Positions 33,567 to 42,839 of a stretch of 64,000 nt of DNA are shown here, in pieces. The DNA is from Oceanococcus sp964629015 (GTDB lineage Bacteria > Pseudomonadota > Gammaproteobacteria > Nevskiales > Oceanococcaceae). Location of the stretch: contig CAZVMN010000009.1 of NCBI GenBank assembly GCA_964629015.1, forward strand, positions 1 through 64,000. Direction: 5' to 3'. Below the pieces are notes generated by a model that saw only the letters and a list, made by a program, of their open reading frames with translations, made no database searches and was not told the DNA's origin. Numbering within the stretch: the stretch's first letter is position 1; every line of letters begins with the position of its first letter. Both the position numbers and the translations under genes were made by a program.

Positions 33567-34301
33567 TTAAGGCGTGCTTGGCAGTGTCTTCAGTGAAAAG
33601 CCGATCACCGGATCATCCTTGCGCTGTTGCTCGACTTGAATCAGCCGGTAGCCCAGTTCTGGCGCGACCCAAAAACGGGTGGTTTTCTTGGGATCGTTGA
33701 TGCGCTCAACGCGAATGGTGCGAAAGGTGCCGGCGGGCACGCTGATGGTTTCTTCACCGGTCACGGCGAGGGTGTACTGCTTGGTGCGATCGTCGTCGGC
33801 CACGGTCACATTGAGGCGGCGCTCATCAACCGGGAATGTCATGCCTTCGACCAGCCGCAGCGCTTCAAGCTGCACCGCCAGGCGATCCACTGCACCAGGT
33901 TCCCATTCGCGCTCGACGCCATTGTGATCGGTGATGATCTGTTTTTGGGCATCGAAAGTCAGGCTGAAGTTTTCATCCCCGGCGCCGACGCCGCTGCGAT
34001 GGTACTGGAAGAATTTCGGGGCGATGCGACCATCTTCCACGCAAAACTCGCTGCGCTCAGTGATGCTCCCGGTGGCCCAACGGAACAGCCAGGACGGTTT
34101 TGCGGTGTAACTGTGCACGAAACATTGGTCGTTTTGCTTGACCAAACTCAGCGTGGCGGAACCCAGGGTGGTGTCTCCCCGGTACAGGCGAAAGTCCGCG
34201 CTGAAAGGCTCAAGCCGGTCAGCCTGCGCTGGACCGGCAAGGGCCAATAGCAGCAGGGGAAGCAGGCGGATCAGGCGCACCAAGGTTTTCGAGCTGTCCA
34301 T
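33567..34301 (-). CDS. DUF3108 domain-containing periplasmic protein
   Basis: 244 residues from the ATG at 34301 (MDSSKTLVRLIRLLPLLLLALAGPAQA), with a clear signal peptide. The mature part is a DUF3108 beta-rich domain: FSADFRLYRGDTTLGSATLSL, QWEP-type central segment and the C-terminal KTTRFWVAPELGYRLIQVEQ. It has no known activity. It follows purN by a single shared base, an arrangement that recurs in gammaproteobacteria next to purM-purN, so it is probably cotranscribed with the purine genes. The longer upstream frame is not used because it runs inside purN. Confidence 0.9.
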   Translation of the reverse strand: MDSSKTLVRLIRLLPLLLLALAGPAQADRLEPFSADFRLYRGDTTLGSATLSLVKQNDQCFVHSYTAKPSWLFRWATGSITERSEFCVEDGRIAPKFFQYHRSGVGAGDENFSLTFDAQKQIITDHNGVEREWEPGAVDRLAVQLEALRLVEGMTFPVDERRLNVTVADDDRTKQYTLAVTGEETISVPAGTFRTIRVERINDPKKTTRFWVAPELGYRLIQVEQQRKDDPVIGFSLKTLPSTP

Positions 34302-34948
34302 CAGTAGTCTCCTATCATCGGTTGGTGCAGGGGCTGACCATCCAGTACAGCGACACCGTCCCGCCATTCCAGCCGCCCGGCCGCCGCCCAACTGAGAACC
34401 TCGGGATACAGCTTGAGTTCCACATCCTGCATCAAGCGTTGCGCCAGCGAGGCCTCGTCATCATCCGCGCGGATACGAATCCGACCTTGTTTGATGACAG
34501 CGCCAGCGTCCAGTTCTTCAGTGACGTAGTGGATACTTGCGCCATGCCAGGCGTCGCCGTTGTCCAGCGCTTGGCGGTGCGTGTGCAAACCGCGATACAG
34601 CGGTAGCAAGGAGGGATGAATATTGAACATCCGGCCCTTGAAACGACGGATGAAGTCCGGCGTGAGGATGCGCATAAAGCCAGCCAGCGCAACGATGTCG
34701 GGTTGCGCTGCGTCCAAGGCATCACCCAAGGCGCGATCAAAGCTCTCGCGGTCCGAGTAGGCGCGGTGATCGACCGTGTGATGCGCGACACCGAACTCGG
34801 CGGCCCTCTTTAGTCCGGCCACGCCAGGACGATTACTCAACACCAAGGTCGGAGTGGCAGCGAGACGCCCATCTGTGCACGCCTCAAGTATGGATTGCAG
34901 ATTGCGACCGGTGCCTGAGATCAGCACCGCCAAGCGAGGGGCGCTCAC
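34301..34948 (-). CDS. purN: Phosphoribosylglycinamide formyltransferase (GART)
   Basis: 215 residues from a GTG at 34948 (VSAPRLAVLISGTGRNLQSI), which overlaps the purM stop in a GTGA junction. It transfers a formyl group from 10-formyl-THF to GAR in purine synthesis. The active-site motif is FNIHPSLLPLYRGLHTH (Asn, His), and the catalytic Asp lies in TEELDAGAVI. The frame continues far upstream within purM, but no purine motif occurs there. It is translationally coupled to purM. Confidence 0.96.
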   Translation of the reverse strand: MSAPRLAVLISGTGRNLQSILEACTDGRLAATPTLVLSNRPGVAGLKRAAEFGVAHHTVDHRAYSDRESFDRALGDALDAAQPDIVALAGFMRILTPDFIRRFKGRMFNIHPSLLPLYRGLHTHRQALDNGDAWHGASIHYVTEELDAGAVIKQGRIRIRADDDEASLAQRLMQDVELKLYPEVLSWAAAGRLEWRDGVAVLDGQPLHQPMIGDY

Positions 34949-35988
34949 GCGTCGTAAACCACCGCTTCGCCGCTGCGCGGCACCATGCGGCCGATTTCGA
35001 AAACCGTCTCGCCGGCTTGCTCGAGCACGCTGCGGCAGGCACTGACTTGATCGGGCGCAACCACCAGCACCATGCCGATGCCGCAGTTGAAGGTGCGGCG
35101 CATTTCGCTTTCCGCGATGTTGCCGCTGTCTTGCAGCCACTGGAACACGGCGGGACGTGGCCAAGCGCGCATGTCGATCTGTGCGGCCTGCGATTCTGGC
35201 AGCACGCGTGGCAGGTTTTCGGTCAGGCCGCCGCCAGTGATGTGGCACAGCGCGTGGATGCGCTTTTCACTGATCAGCGGCAGTAAGGCTTTGACGTAAA
35301 TGCGCGTGGGCGCCATCAGCGCTTCAATCAGCGGGCGTCCGCCACAGTCCTGATTGTGATCGGCTTGGCTGCGTTCCAGTACTTTGCGGATCAACGAGTA
35401 GCCGTTGGAATGCGGGCCGCTGGAGGCCAGGCCAAGAATCACGTCGCCTTGCCCAACCTGGCTGCCGTCGAGAATATCGTCGCGCTCAACAATGCCCACG
35501 GTGAAGCCCGCGGCATCGAAATCTCCCGCCTTGTAGAGCCCGGGCATCTCGGCGGTTTCGCCGCCAATCAGGGCGCAGCCGGCATCTTCGCAGCCGGCCG
35601 CAATGCCGGCGATGACGCGTGCGGCGACGCTGCGCTCAAGCTTGCCGGTGGCGAAGTAGTCAAGAAAGAACAGCGGTTCGGCGCCGCACACCAGCACATC
35701 ATTCACGCACATGGCGACCAGATCGCGACCCAGCCCGTCCAGGCGGTCGGAATCGATGCCCAGTTTGAGTTTGGTGCCGATGCCGTCAGTGCCGGACACC
35801 AGCACCGGCTGGCGATAGCCCTGAGGGACCTGGAACAGGCCGCCGAAGCCGCCCAGTCCGCCGAGGACTTCGGGGCGTTGGGTGCGGGCAATCAACGGTT
35901 TGATGTCTTCAACGAGCTGGTTGCCGGCATCGATATCGACACCCGCATCGCGGTAGCTCAAAGGTCCTTGATCTGAAGGCGAGGGCAT
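34945..35988 (-). CDS. purM: Phosphoribosylformylglycinamidine cyclo-ligase (AIR synthetase)
   Basis: 347 residues from the ATG at 35988 (MPSPSDQGPLSYRDAGVD). AIR synthetase motifs are SYRDAGVDIDAGN, SGTDGIGTKLKLG, DVLVCGAEPLFFLDYFATG and the glycine-rich GGETAEMPGLY. It makes AIR in step five of purine synthesis from FGAM with ATP. It overlaps purN by four bases. Its 5' end faces the DUF2066 gene, with 82 bases between start codons. Confidence 0.97.
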   Translation of the reverse strand: MPSPSDQGPLSYRDAGVDIDAGNQLVEDIKPLIARTQRPEVLGGLGGFGGLFQVPQGYRQPVLVSGTDGIGTKLKLGIDSDRLDGLGRDLVAMCVNDVLVCGAEPLFFLDYFATGKLERSVAARVIAGIAAGCEDAGCALIGGETAEMPGLYKAGDFDAAGFTVGIVERDDILDGSQVGQGDVILGLASSGPHSNGYSLIRKVLERSQADHNQDCGGRPLIEALMAPTRIYVKALLPLISEKRIHALCHITGGGLTENLPRVLPESQAAQIDMRAWPRPAVFQWLQDSGNIAESEMRRTFNCGIGMVLVVAPDQVSACRSVLEQAGETVFEIGRMVPRSGEAVVYDA

Positions 35989-36070
35989 GAGGCGGTCTGG
36001 TGGCGGTAAAACAGCGCGCATTGTACCTTCCCCCGGTACACTTGGCGTTTTGATCTGTCCGACGAGCCTC

Positions 36071-37228
36071 ATGTTTTTATTGCGTCACAGCCTGATATTG
36101 CTTGTGTTGCTGGTTCTGCCGCAGGCCCATGCTGCGGGCGTGGCGCGTCCGGCCGGCTTTTATCAGGCCAGCTCGCCTGTCGATAGCCGCAGCGCCGATG
36201 CGCGAGACGCGGCGACACGCGCTGCTCTGGGCGATGTGCTGGCGCGCATGACCGGGGATGTGTCGGTCAGCCTCAACGCCGCCTCCGAAACCTTGTTGAG
36301 TAACGCGCCGCGCTACGTGCGCAGCTACCGTTATGCCGAGGACACGGTGGAAGTGCGTCCGGGCGAAACACAAACACGCCAGCGTCTGGTCGTGGATTTC
36401 GATCCGGGCGCGCTGGTCCAGGCGGCCAAGCAGGCCGGTTTGCCACTGTGGGATGATCGTCGCCCAACCACCATGACCTGGATCGTGGGGCCAACCGACC
36501 AAGGCCCTCGGCATCTATATTCACGCGAGCGCGTGGAAGAACGCCTGCCGGGTTTGGTTGAAGCGGCCCAGCGCCGCGGGTTGCCGTTGGTCTATCCGCT
36601 GATGGATGAGCAGGATCAGGCTGCGGTGAGCAGTTTCGATGTGATCGGGGAGGATTACGAACGCCTCGCTCAAGCCTCTGCGCGTTATCAGACCCGGCAT
36701 ATGTTGCTGGTGCGGATCGAGAGTCGCGATGGTCTGTGGTACGCGCTGTGGTCATTCTTGCAGCCGGACCAGGAGCCGCGTCGTTGGCGCACTGTCGGCG
36801 AAGAGCCAAACACGGCGTTGGCCTCGGGTTTTGATGAGTATGCAGACGAGTTGGCCAGTCGCTATGTGACCCGCGTGGCGGCCGGTTGGGTTCAGAGTGC
36901 CCGCCTGCGCGTGGTGGGACTGGATGCACTGGCGGATTACGCACGGGTGCTCAATTTGTTGGAAACCACCAGCCTGATCGAAACCGCGCAACCACGTGAA
37001 CTCAGTGACGACGAAGTGGTGTTTCTGGTCGATTTTGAAGGCGAGGTGACCGATCTGCAGCGCAGCCTGGAAGTGGCGGGGTTCCTGCGTGAGGAAGCTG
37101 CGCCCGCGGCGGGCACTTTGCTGGGCCAGGACGGCGCAGCCTCGGCTGACGCCGCAACGGCGGGTTCGGGCTTGAGCTTTTATGCTGTGTCGCAGCGCCG
37201 TGAGCTGCGTTACCGCTACGTCGATTGA
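36071..37228 (+). CDS. DUF2066 domain-containing periplasmic protein
   Basis: 385 residues from the ATG at 36071, with a signal peptide (MFLLRHSLILLVLLVLPQAHA). The DUF2066 region is recognisable by DARDAATRAALGDVLARMTG, the RSYRYAEDTV segment and the Trp-rich RIESRDGLWYALWSF. It has no known activity. It stands between purM (divergent) and an AI-2E-type permease, a recurring gammaproteobacterial arrangement. Its stop codon region overlaps the permease start (TGATG). Confidence 0.88.
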   Translation: MFLLRHSLILLVLLVLPQAHAAGVARPAGFYQASSPVDSRSADARDAATRAALGDVLARMTGDVSVSLNAASETLLSNAPRYVRSYRYAEDTVEVRPGETQTRQRLVVDFDPGALVQAAKQAGLPLWDDRRPTTMTWIVGPTDQGPRHLYSRERVEERLPGLVEAAQRRGLPLVYPLMDEQDQAAVSSFDVIGEDYERLAQASARYQTRHMLLVRIESRDGLWYALWSFLQPDQEPRRWRTVGEEPNTALASGFDEYADELASRYVTRVAAGWVQSARLRVVGLDALADYARVLNLLETTSLIETAQPRELSDDEVVFLVDFEGEVTDLQRSLEVAGFLREEAAPAAGTLLGQDGAASADAATAGSGLSFYAVSQRRELRYRYVD

Positions 37229-38352
37229 TGTCGATGTTCGCACATCCCTGGGCCAAACCCGCCGTGCTGTTGGGCGGCACGCTGGGTCTGTTTTGGATGC
37301 TGCATCTGCTGTCGCCGATTCTGCTGCCCTTCGTATTGGGTGCGGCCTTGGCCTATCTGGGCGATCCCATTGTCGATCGCCTGGAAGCCTGGAAGCTTTC
37401 GCGCACGGCGGGTGTGTGTCTCGTCTTCGCCCTGTTCGGTGGCGTGGGGCTGGCGCTGGTCCTGATTCTTCTACCCCTGCTCTACGAGCAGGTTGCGGAG
37501 ATGGTTCAGCGCATTCCGGAATTCTTGTTGTGGTTGCAGCAGGACGCGGCGCCGCGCATCGGTATCGTGTTGCCCGAAGGGGCTCACGTTGATGTTGAGT
37601 CGATCAAGAAAATGCTCACCGAGCACTGGTCCAAGGCTGGTGATCTGCTGTCGCAATGGGCTGGGCCTTTAACCCGCTCTGGCGGGGCGATGTTGGGGCT
37701 GGTGATCAATCTGTTCATGGTGCCGGTGGTGACCTTTTACCTGCTGCGCGACTGGGATCTGTTGGTGGATGAGATTCGCCATATGTTGCCGCGTCAGGTC
37801 GAGCCCAAAATCAGCGAGTTGGCTGGCGAGGTGGACGATGTACTGGGCGCCTTTATCACCGGTCAGTTGATGGTGATGATCTCGCTCGGCACGTTGTATG
37901 CGCTGGGCTTGTGGTTGATCGGTCTCGACCTTGCGCTGCTCATCGGCTTTGGCGCTGGCGTGGTCAGTTTCATCCCTTATCTTGGTCCGATTGTGGGCAT
38001 CGTCAGCGCCGGTATCGCGATGCTGATTCAGACCCAGGAATTGCTGCCGCTGGTTGGCGTGGCCGTGGTCTTCGGTTTAGGCCAGTTTCTCGAGAGCGTG
38101 TGGCTGACCCCCTGGCTGGTGGGTGACAAAGTGGGACTGCATCCCGTCACGGTGATTTTCGCGGTGATGGCCGGTGGCCAGTTGTTTGGCTTCGTTGGCG
38201 TCATGTTGGCGTTGCCGGTGGCGGCATCGTTGGCGGTGCTGGTGCGCCATTTGCGTACACAGTGGCTGGAGAGCGACTGGTACGCCCACGCCGAGTTGTC
38301 CGATTTCGCACTCCTGGATGACGTCGAGTCTGAGTCCGACGACCGCGCATGA
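37228..38352 (+). CDS. AI-2E family transporter (PerM-like permease)
   Basis: 374 residues and about seven to eight membrane helices, in the PerM/YdiK/TqsA family. Helix pairs are visible at HLLSPILLPFVLGAALAYLG and GVCLVFALFGGVGLALVLI. The signature loop near GAFITGQLMVMISLGTLYAL and FIPYLGPIVGIVSAGIA are typical. Some members export autoinducer-2, others act as Na+/H+ or flotation-related permeases, so the substrate is unknown. A second ATG lies two codons downstream. It overlaps hda by four bases. Confidence 0.9.
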   Translation: MSMFAHPWAKPAVLLGGTLGLFWMLHLLSPILLPFVLGAALAYLGDPIVDRLEAWKLSRTAGVCLVFALFGGVGLALVLILLPLLYEQVAEMVQRIPEFLLWLQQDAAPRIGIVLPEGAHVDVESIKKMLTEHWSKAGDLLSQWAGPLTRSGGAMLGLVINLFMVPVVTFYLLRDWDLLVDEIRHMLPRQVEPKISELAGEVDDVLGAFITGQLMVMISLGTLYALGLWLIGLDLALLIGFGAGVVSFIPYLGPIVGIVSAGIAMLIQTQELLPLVGVAVVFGLGQFLESVWLTPWLVGDKVGLHPVTVIFAVMAGGQLFGFVGVMLALPVAASLAVLVRHLRTQWLESDWYAHAELSDFALLDDVESESDDRA

Positions 38353-39050
38353 GCGTCAGTCAGCAACACCTGCGTCTGGAGCGACCGGGCAGTTCGGATT
38401 TTGAGGGATTCTGGCCCGGCCCCAATGCCCGTGTGGTTCAGACCCTGAGTCACTTTGCGTTGGACGATGAGGACGGCCTGCAGCTGCTGATTGGCCCGCG
38501 CGGCAGTGGCAAGAGCCACTTGGCCCAGGCGTGCTGCCGGCGGCGCTGGGAAGCCGGGCGTCAGGCGGCGTACTTGCCGGTTCGCGAGGCGCCCCTGGAT
38601 GTCACGATGCTGGAGAGCGTGGCGGCCAGTGGTTTGGTCGTGGTCGATGCGGTGGAGGCCTTACGGGCGGAGGACGAGCTGCCCTTGTTACGGCTGATCG
38701 ACCGGGTCCGTGCTGCCAATGGCAAGCTACTGGTGTGCAGTCGGGTTTGGCCGGATCAGTTGGATCTGCAAACCGCCGATCTGCGCTCTCGTTTGCAGTG
38801 GGGTGCGATGTTCGAACTCAAGCTTCCTGATGAGGCCGGTTTGGCCGCGATGCTGGCTCATCGCGCGCAGCGCCTTGGGGTGCACTGGTCGCCGCGCTTG
38901 GGTGATTTCCTGTTGCGTCGCTTGCCGCGCGACCCCAAAGCCCTGGCGGTGGCTTTGGATGCCGCCTATGACCGGGCTGTCGAAGAAGGGCGACAGCTGA
39001 CGGTGCCCTTACTGCGACAGATTCTGGACCCTTTGGCCACGCACGAATAA
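38349..39050 (+). CDS. hda: DnaA regulatory inactivator Hda
   Basis: 233-residue AAA+ protein, homologous to domain III of DnaA but without the DNA-binding domain. Its N-terminus carries a beta-clamp-binding motif (QQHLRL, the Qxx(L)xL type), followed by Walker A GPRGSGKSHLAQA. With the DNA-loaded clamp, Hda stimulates DnaA-ATP hydrolysis after initiation. The Walker B-like segment is GLVVVDAVEAL, which lacks the normal DD/DE pair, as in other Hda proteins. It overlaps the DUF2069 gene end-to-end by 42 bases. Confidence 0.93.
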   Translation: MSVSQQHLRLERPGSSDFEGFWPGPNARVVQTLSHFALDDEDGLQLLIGPRGSGKSHLAQACCRRRWEAGRQAAYLPVREAPLDVTMLESVAASGLVVVDAVEALRAEDELPLLRLIDRVRAANGKLLVCSRVWPDQLDLQTADLRSRLQWGAMFELKLPDEAGLAAMLAHRAQRLGVHWSPRLGDFLLRRLPRDPKALAVALDAAYDRAVEEGRQLTVPLLRQILDPLATHE

Positions 39051-39359
39051 GTTGCTGGCGATAAACCAAACGGCCCCCAGCACCATGCACAGGAGCGCGG
39101 GCGGGCGGCTGTCCAGATTGACGTAAGCTTCCATCGCGCAATAGGCGATGTAACAGGTCACGGCTAGCGTGCTCCAGGCGTGGGTGTAGGTTTTGCCACG
39201 AATCAAGCCGGGCAGAGCGAGCAGGCCGGGAATGCTGAACAGCCCCATGAGCACCGTCGCCATACGGCTGGGTGCCAGAACCGTCGGCCACAGCAGAAAG
39301 ACCAACATGAATGCGCAGGCCGAACAGGCCGCCAGATAATGGAAAAAACGAGGGGTCAT
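39009..39359 (-). CDS. DUF2069 small membrane protein
   Basis: 116 residues from the ATG at 39359 (MTPRFFHYLAACSACAFML), with four predicted membrane helices and short loops, matching the DUF2069 family of uncharacterised inner-membrane proteins. The C-terminus (ASNLFVRGQRVQNLSQ) is encoded in the segment shared with the 3' end of hda. It lies downstream of wrbA on the same strand, a pairing (wrbA-DUF2069) found in related bacteria. The longer frame upstream lies inside wrbA and is rejected. Confidence 0.85.
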   Translation of the reverse strand: MTPRFFHYLAACSACAFMLVFLLWPTVLAPSRMATVLMGLFSIPGLLALPGLIRGKTYTHAWSTLAVTCYIAYCAMEAYVNLDSRPPALLCMVLGAVWFIASNLFVRGQRVQNLSQ

Positions 39360-39387
39360 TGCGGACCACGAAGCAGGCAGTCGCGCA

Positions 39388-39990
39388 TTATACGTTCGCC
39401 CCTTTGAGGCGCTGGGCGATTTCACTGACACGACGGCCCAGGGCGCGGCAAAGCAAGGCTTCGTCGTCGCTGATCGCTTGGTTGTTGTCACCGAAACTGA
39501 CATGGCTGGCGCCATAGGGTGTGCCGCCGCTGCGCGTCGTGCTCAAGGTGGCTTCGGTGTAGGGCAGGCCAACCAGCACGCAGCCATGATGCAGCAGCGG
39601 CAGGCTCATGCTCAGCAGGGTGGATTCCTGACCGCCATGCAGGCTGGCGGATGAGGTGAACACGGCTGCCGGCTTGCCCTTGAGCGCGCCGTTCATCCAC
39701 TGCGCGGCGGTGCCATCGAGAAAATATTTCAGCGGTGCGGCCATATTGCCGAAACGCGTTGGGCTGCCGATGATCAGGCCGTCACATTGCGCGAGGTCCT
39801 CGGCGCTGGCGTATATCGGCCCTTCGTCAGGAATCTGGGGGCTCGCAACGCGCGTTTCCGCTGACACTTTGGGCACGGTGCGCAGGAGTGTTTCGCCGCC
39901 GGCCTCGCCAACGCCACGGCCAATGTGTCGGGCCATGGCGGCGGTCGCGCCATGGTGACTGTAGTACAGCACCAGTATCCGTGTACTCAT
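39388..39990 (-). CDS. wrbA: NAD(P)H:quinone oxidoreductase WrbA
   Basis: 200 residues from the ATG at 39990, which overlaps the ABC ATPase stop (ATGA). The FMN-binding loop is LVLYYSHHGATAAMARHI. GSPTRFGNMAAPLKYFLD and TPYGASHVSFG are diagnostic WrbA elements. WrbA is a tetrameric flavoprotein that reduces quinones by two electrons, usually in oxidative stress. Its coupling to a peptide transporter operon is not typical, and no functional reason is visible. Confidence 0.93.
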   Translation of the reverse strand: MSTRILVLYYSHHGATAAMARHIGRGVGEAGGETLLRTVPKVSAETRVASPQIPDEGPIYASAEDLAQCDGLIIGSPTRFGNMAAPLKYFLDGTAAQWMNGALKGKPAAVFTSSASLHGGQESTLLSMSLPLLHHGCVLVGLPYTEATLSTTRSGGTPYGASHVSFGDNNQAISDDEALLCRALGRRVSEIAQRLKGANV

Positions 39991-40994
39991 ACGATGGCGT
40001 CTTGTGGGGTTTTCAGGCCAACCTGCTCCGGTGCATACAAATGGCAGCGCACCCAGTTTGCCTGGTCGGCGGTGCCGCAATTGTGGTTTTCAGGCTCGCG
40101 CTCTTTGCAGTGTGGCATCGCCTCCGGGCATCGGGTGTGGAAGGGGCAGCCAGATGGTGGCGACAGTGGGCTGGGGACATCGCCACTGAGCACGATGCGC
40201 CGGCTTGCGGTGTGTGGATCGGGCACCGGCACCGCCGACATCAATGCGCGTGTATAGGGATGTTTGGGCTGCGCGAACAGTGTTTCAGCTTCGGCCAGTT
40301 CGACCATCTGACCCAGATACATGACGCCAACCTGGTGCGAGATGTGTTGCACCACCGCCAGATCGTGCGAGATAAACAGGAAGGCAATGCCGAATTCATC
40401 CTGCAACTCGCGAATCAGATTCAAGACCTGTGCCTGGACTGATACATCCAGCGCCGATACGGCTTCGTCGGCAACGATGAACTTGGGGTTGAGGGTGAGT
40501 GCACGGGCAATCCCGATGCGCTGGCGCTGGCCGCCAGAAAACTCATGCGGGTAGCGTGACAGGGCCTGCTTGCGCAGTCCCACGACCTCAATCAGTTGTT
40601 CCACGCGGCCGCGTCGCTCGGCCGGTTCACCGATGTTATGCAGGTTGAGTGGTTCGAGCAGCGTATCGAGTATGGTGCGGCGTGGATTCAGTGAGGCATA
40701 CGGGTCCTGGAAAATGATCTGCATTTCGCGACGACGGGCGTGCAGGGCTTTGCCCGTGATCCCGGTGACCGGTTTGCCGTCCAGCTCGACCGAACCGCTG
40801 GTTGGTTCATGCAGGCGAAGCACGGCGCGCCCCAACGTGGATTTTCCGCAGCCCGACTCGCCGACCAAGCCCAGGGTTTGTCCTGCGGCGATGTCGAAAC
40901 TGACATCGTGGACCGCGCGCAGCGTGCTTTTGCCCATACCCAGCAGATTGCCGCCAAGCTGGAAATACTTGCTCAGATTGGTGACTTTTAACAT
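39987..40994 (-). CDS. Peptide ABC transporter ATP-binding protein (OppF/DppF type)
   Basis: 335-residue ATPase. The Walker A is GLVGESGCGKSTLGRA, the signature YPHEFSGGQRQRIGIARAL and the Walker B LNPKFIVADEAVSALD. The C-terminal oligopeptide extension has a Cys-rich loop (CPFHTRCPEAMPHC), which in OppF/DppF carries an Fe-S cluster. It works with the OppD-type partner to power import. It shares one base with oppD upstream (TGATG) and overlaps wrbA downstream by four. Confidence 0.93.
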   Translation of the reverse strand: MLKVTNLSKYFQLGGNLLGMGKSTLRAVHDVSFDIAAGQTLGLVGESGCGKSTLGRAVLRLHEPTSGSVELDGKPVTGITGKALHARRREMQIIFQDPYASLNPRRTILDTLLEPLNLHNIGEPAERRGRVEQLIEVVGLRKQALSRYPHEFSGGQRQRIGIARALTLNPKFIVADEAVSALDVSVQAQVLNLIRELQDEFGIAFLFISHDLAVVQHISHQVGVMYLGQMVELAEAETLFAQPKHPYTRALMSAVPVPDPHTASRRIVLSGDVPSPLSPPSGCPFHTRCPEAMPHCKEREPENHNCGTADQANWVRCHLYAPEQVGLKTPQDAIV

Positions 40995-41983
40995 CAGCCG
41001 GCCTCCCCATTGAGCGGGTTGTAACAGGCCAGTTCATGTCCGCTGTTTTCGTCTCGGCGCAAGGGCGGGTGGGTGTCGTGACAGCGGTCGATTGCCTGAC
41101 CACAACGCTCGACGAAACGACAGCCTCGCGGCAGGTGCAGCAGATCGGGCACGGTGCCGGCGATGGTCGGCAGGGTGTCGAGACGGTGCTCGCGGATGCG
41201 CGGCACCGAGGCCAACAGTCCTGCGGTGTAGGGATGAGCCGGGGCGTCAAACAGCGGTCCGGTGGCCGCCTGCTCAATCAGCTTGCCGCAATACATCACG
41301 CAAGCGCGTTGGCAGGACTGTGCAACCACCCCCAAATCGTGGGTGATGAGCATCATGGCGGTGCCGAGATCCTGGGAGAGCTGGACGATCTGTTCCAGCA
41401 CCTGCGCTTGGATGGTGACATCCAGCGCCGTGGTGGGTTCATCGGCGATGATCAGCGTGGGTTCGCACGACAAAGCCATGGCGATCATCACGCGCTGACG
41501 CATGCCGCCAGACAGTTGATGCGGATAGTCGTCGATACGTTTGTCCGGGCCGGGAATACCAACTTTGGCCAGCCAGTCGATGGCCGCGGCTCGGGCTTGC
41601 TTGCGGGTCAGGCCTTGATGTCGGCGCAGTACCTCGCTCATCTGGGTGCCGACCTTGAACACCGGGTCCAGTGCGGTCATCGGCTCCTGGAAAATCATAG
41701 CGATGTCTTTGCCGCGCACTTTGCGCATTTGGCGTTCGGACAAACGCAGCAGATCCTGGCCTTGGAACAGGATCTCACCGCCAACCACGCGACCGGGCGG
41801 TGATGGAATCAAGCCGAGTATGGCCAGCGACGTGACGGATTTCCCGCAACCCGACTCGCCAACAATGCCCAGGGTCTCCCCGGGCATGACGTCGAAGCTG
41901 ATGCCGTCGAGGGCGCGGGCGACGCCCTTGTCAGTATGAAACTCGACCTGCAGATCGCGGACTTGGAGAAGAGGCTGTGTCAT
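40994..41983 (-). CDS. Peptide ABC transporter ATP-binding protein (OppD/DppD type)
   Basis: 329 residues from the ATG at 41983 (MTQPLLQVRDLQVEF); the upstream part of the frame is intergenic/permease sequence. Walker A is GIVGESGCGKSVTSLA, signature YPHQLSGGMRQRVMIAMAL, Walker B PTLIIADEPTTALD. The C-terminal cysteines (CRFVERCGQAIDRC) match the oligopeptide-transporter ATPase extension. One base separates it from the permease gene upstream. Confidence 0.93.
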   Translation of the reverse strand: MTQPLLQVRDLQVEFHTDKGVARALDGISFDVMPGETLGIVGESGCGKSVTSLAILGLIPSPPGRVVGGEILFQGQDLLRLSERQMRKVRGKDIAMIFQEPMTALDPVFKVGTQMSEVLRRHQGLTRKQARAAAIDWLAKVGIPGPDKRIDDYPHQLSGGMRQRVMIAMALSCEPTLIIADEPTTALDVTIQAQVLEQIVQLSQDLGTAMMLITHDLGVVAQSCQRACVMYCGKLIEQAATGPLFDAPAHPYTAGLLASVPRIREHRLDTLPTIAGTVPDLLHLPRGCRFVERCGQAIDRCHDTHPPLRRDENSGHELACYNPLNGEAG

Positions 41984-41984
41984 G

Positions 41985-42839
41985 TCATTGCACCTTCTTC
42001 GGGTCGAGCGCGTCTTGCAAGGCATCGGAGAACAAGTTGAAGGCCATCACCAGCACGAACAACATGCCAGAGGCGGCGAAGAAGTTCTTGAACTGACCGA
42101 CGATCACTTCCTGGGTGCTTTCCGCAATCATCAGGCCCCAACTCACCCCGTCCTGAACACCCAGGCCAAGGAACGAGAGTATGACCTCGGATTTGATCGC
42201 CGATACGAACACAATCGTCGCCTGCACCAGCAGCAAATGCGAGGTGTTGGGCAGGATGTGGCGGAAGATGATCAGATGCTGAGGTACACCGATGGCGCGA
42301 GCCGCTTCGATGAATTCCAACTCTTTGAGCTTCATCACTTCGCCGCGTACCACCCGTGCAGTGGTGGTCCAGAACGTGGCGATCATGGCGGCGTGCATGG
42401 CCAGCGGGTGACCCTGCAGGGCGAAGGCGACAGCGGCAACGAACAGATAAAACGGGATGGAATCCAGCGTGCCCATCAGCCAGAGGATGATTTCATCGCT
42501 CCAGCGTCCGGCGAAAAAGCCGGAAATCGCGCCCAGGATCGCGCCGAGGATGGTGCTCAGCACAGCCACCGACAGACCGATTTCAAACGCCGTTTTGGTG
42601 CTGAAAATCGCCCGGTCAAAGATGTCCTGGCCGGACAGGTTGGTGCCAAACCAATGAGCGCTCGACATCGGCAGGTTACTGCCAGCGCTCAGCTCACTCC
42701 ACTGCTGTCCCCACAGATTCAGCCAAACACCCAGGGCGATCACGAAATAGCCGAGCACCACCGCAGCGGCGGCCATGCCGAAGCGGTCGTGCAGGAATTT
42801 GCGTCCGGCTTTGGACCAGAAGGATTCGCCCGCGCTCAT
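41985..42839 (-). CDS. Peptide ABC transporter permease (OppC/DppC type)
   Basis: 284 residues with an N-terminal cytoplasmic segment, the OppC-type first helix (FGMAAAAVVLGYFVIALGV), and five further helices. The EAA loop, for contact with the ATPases, is visible near EFIEAARAIGVPQHLIIFRH. It starts within the end of the OppB-type gene (four-base ATGA overlap), so the two permeases are coupled. Confidence 0.92.
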   Translation of the reverse strand: MSAGESFWSKAGRKFLHDRFGMAAAAVVLGYFVIALGVWLNLWGQQWSELSAGSNLPMSSAHWFGTNLSGQDIFDRAIFSTKTAFEIGLSVAVLSTILGAILGAISGFFAGRWSDEIILWLMGTLDSIPFYLFVAAVAFALQGHPLAMHAAMIATFWTTTARVVRGEVMKLKELEFIEAARAIGVPQHLIIFRHILPNTSHLLLVQATIVFVSAIKSEVILSFLGLGVQDGVSWGLMIAESTQEVIVGQFKNFFAASGMLFVLVMAFNLFSDALQDALDPKKVQ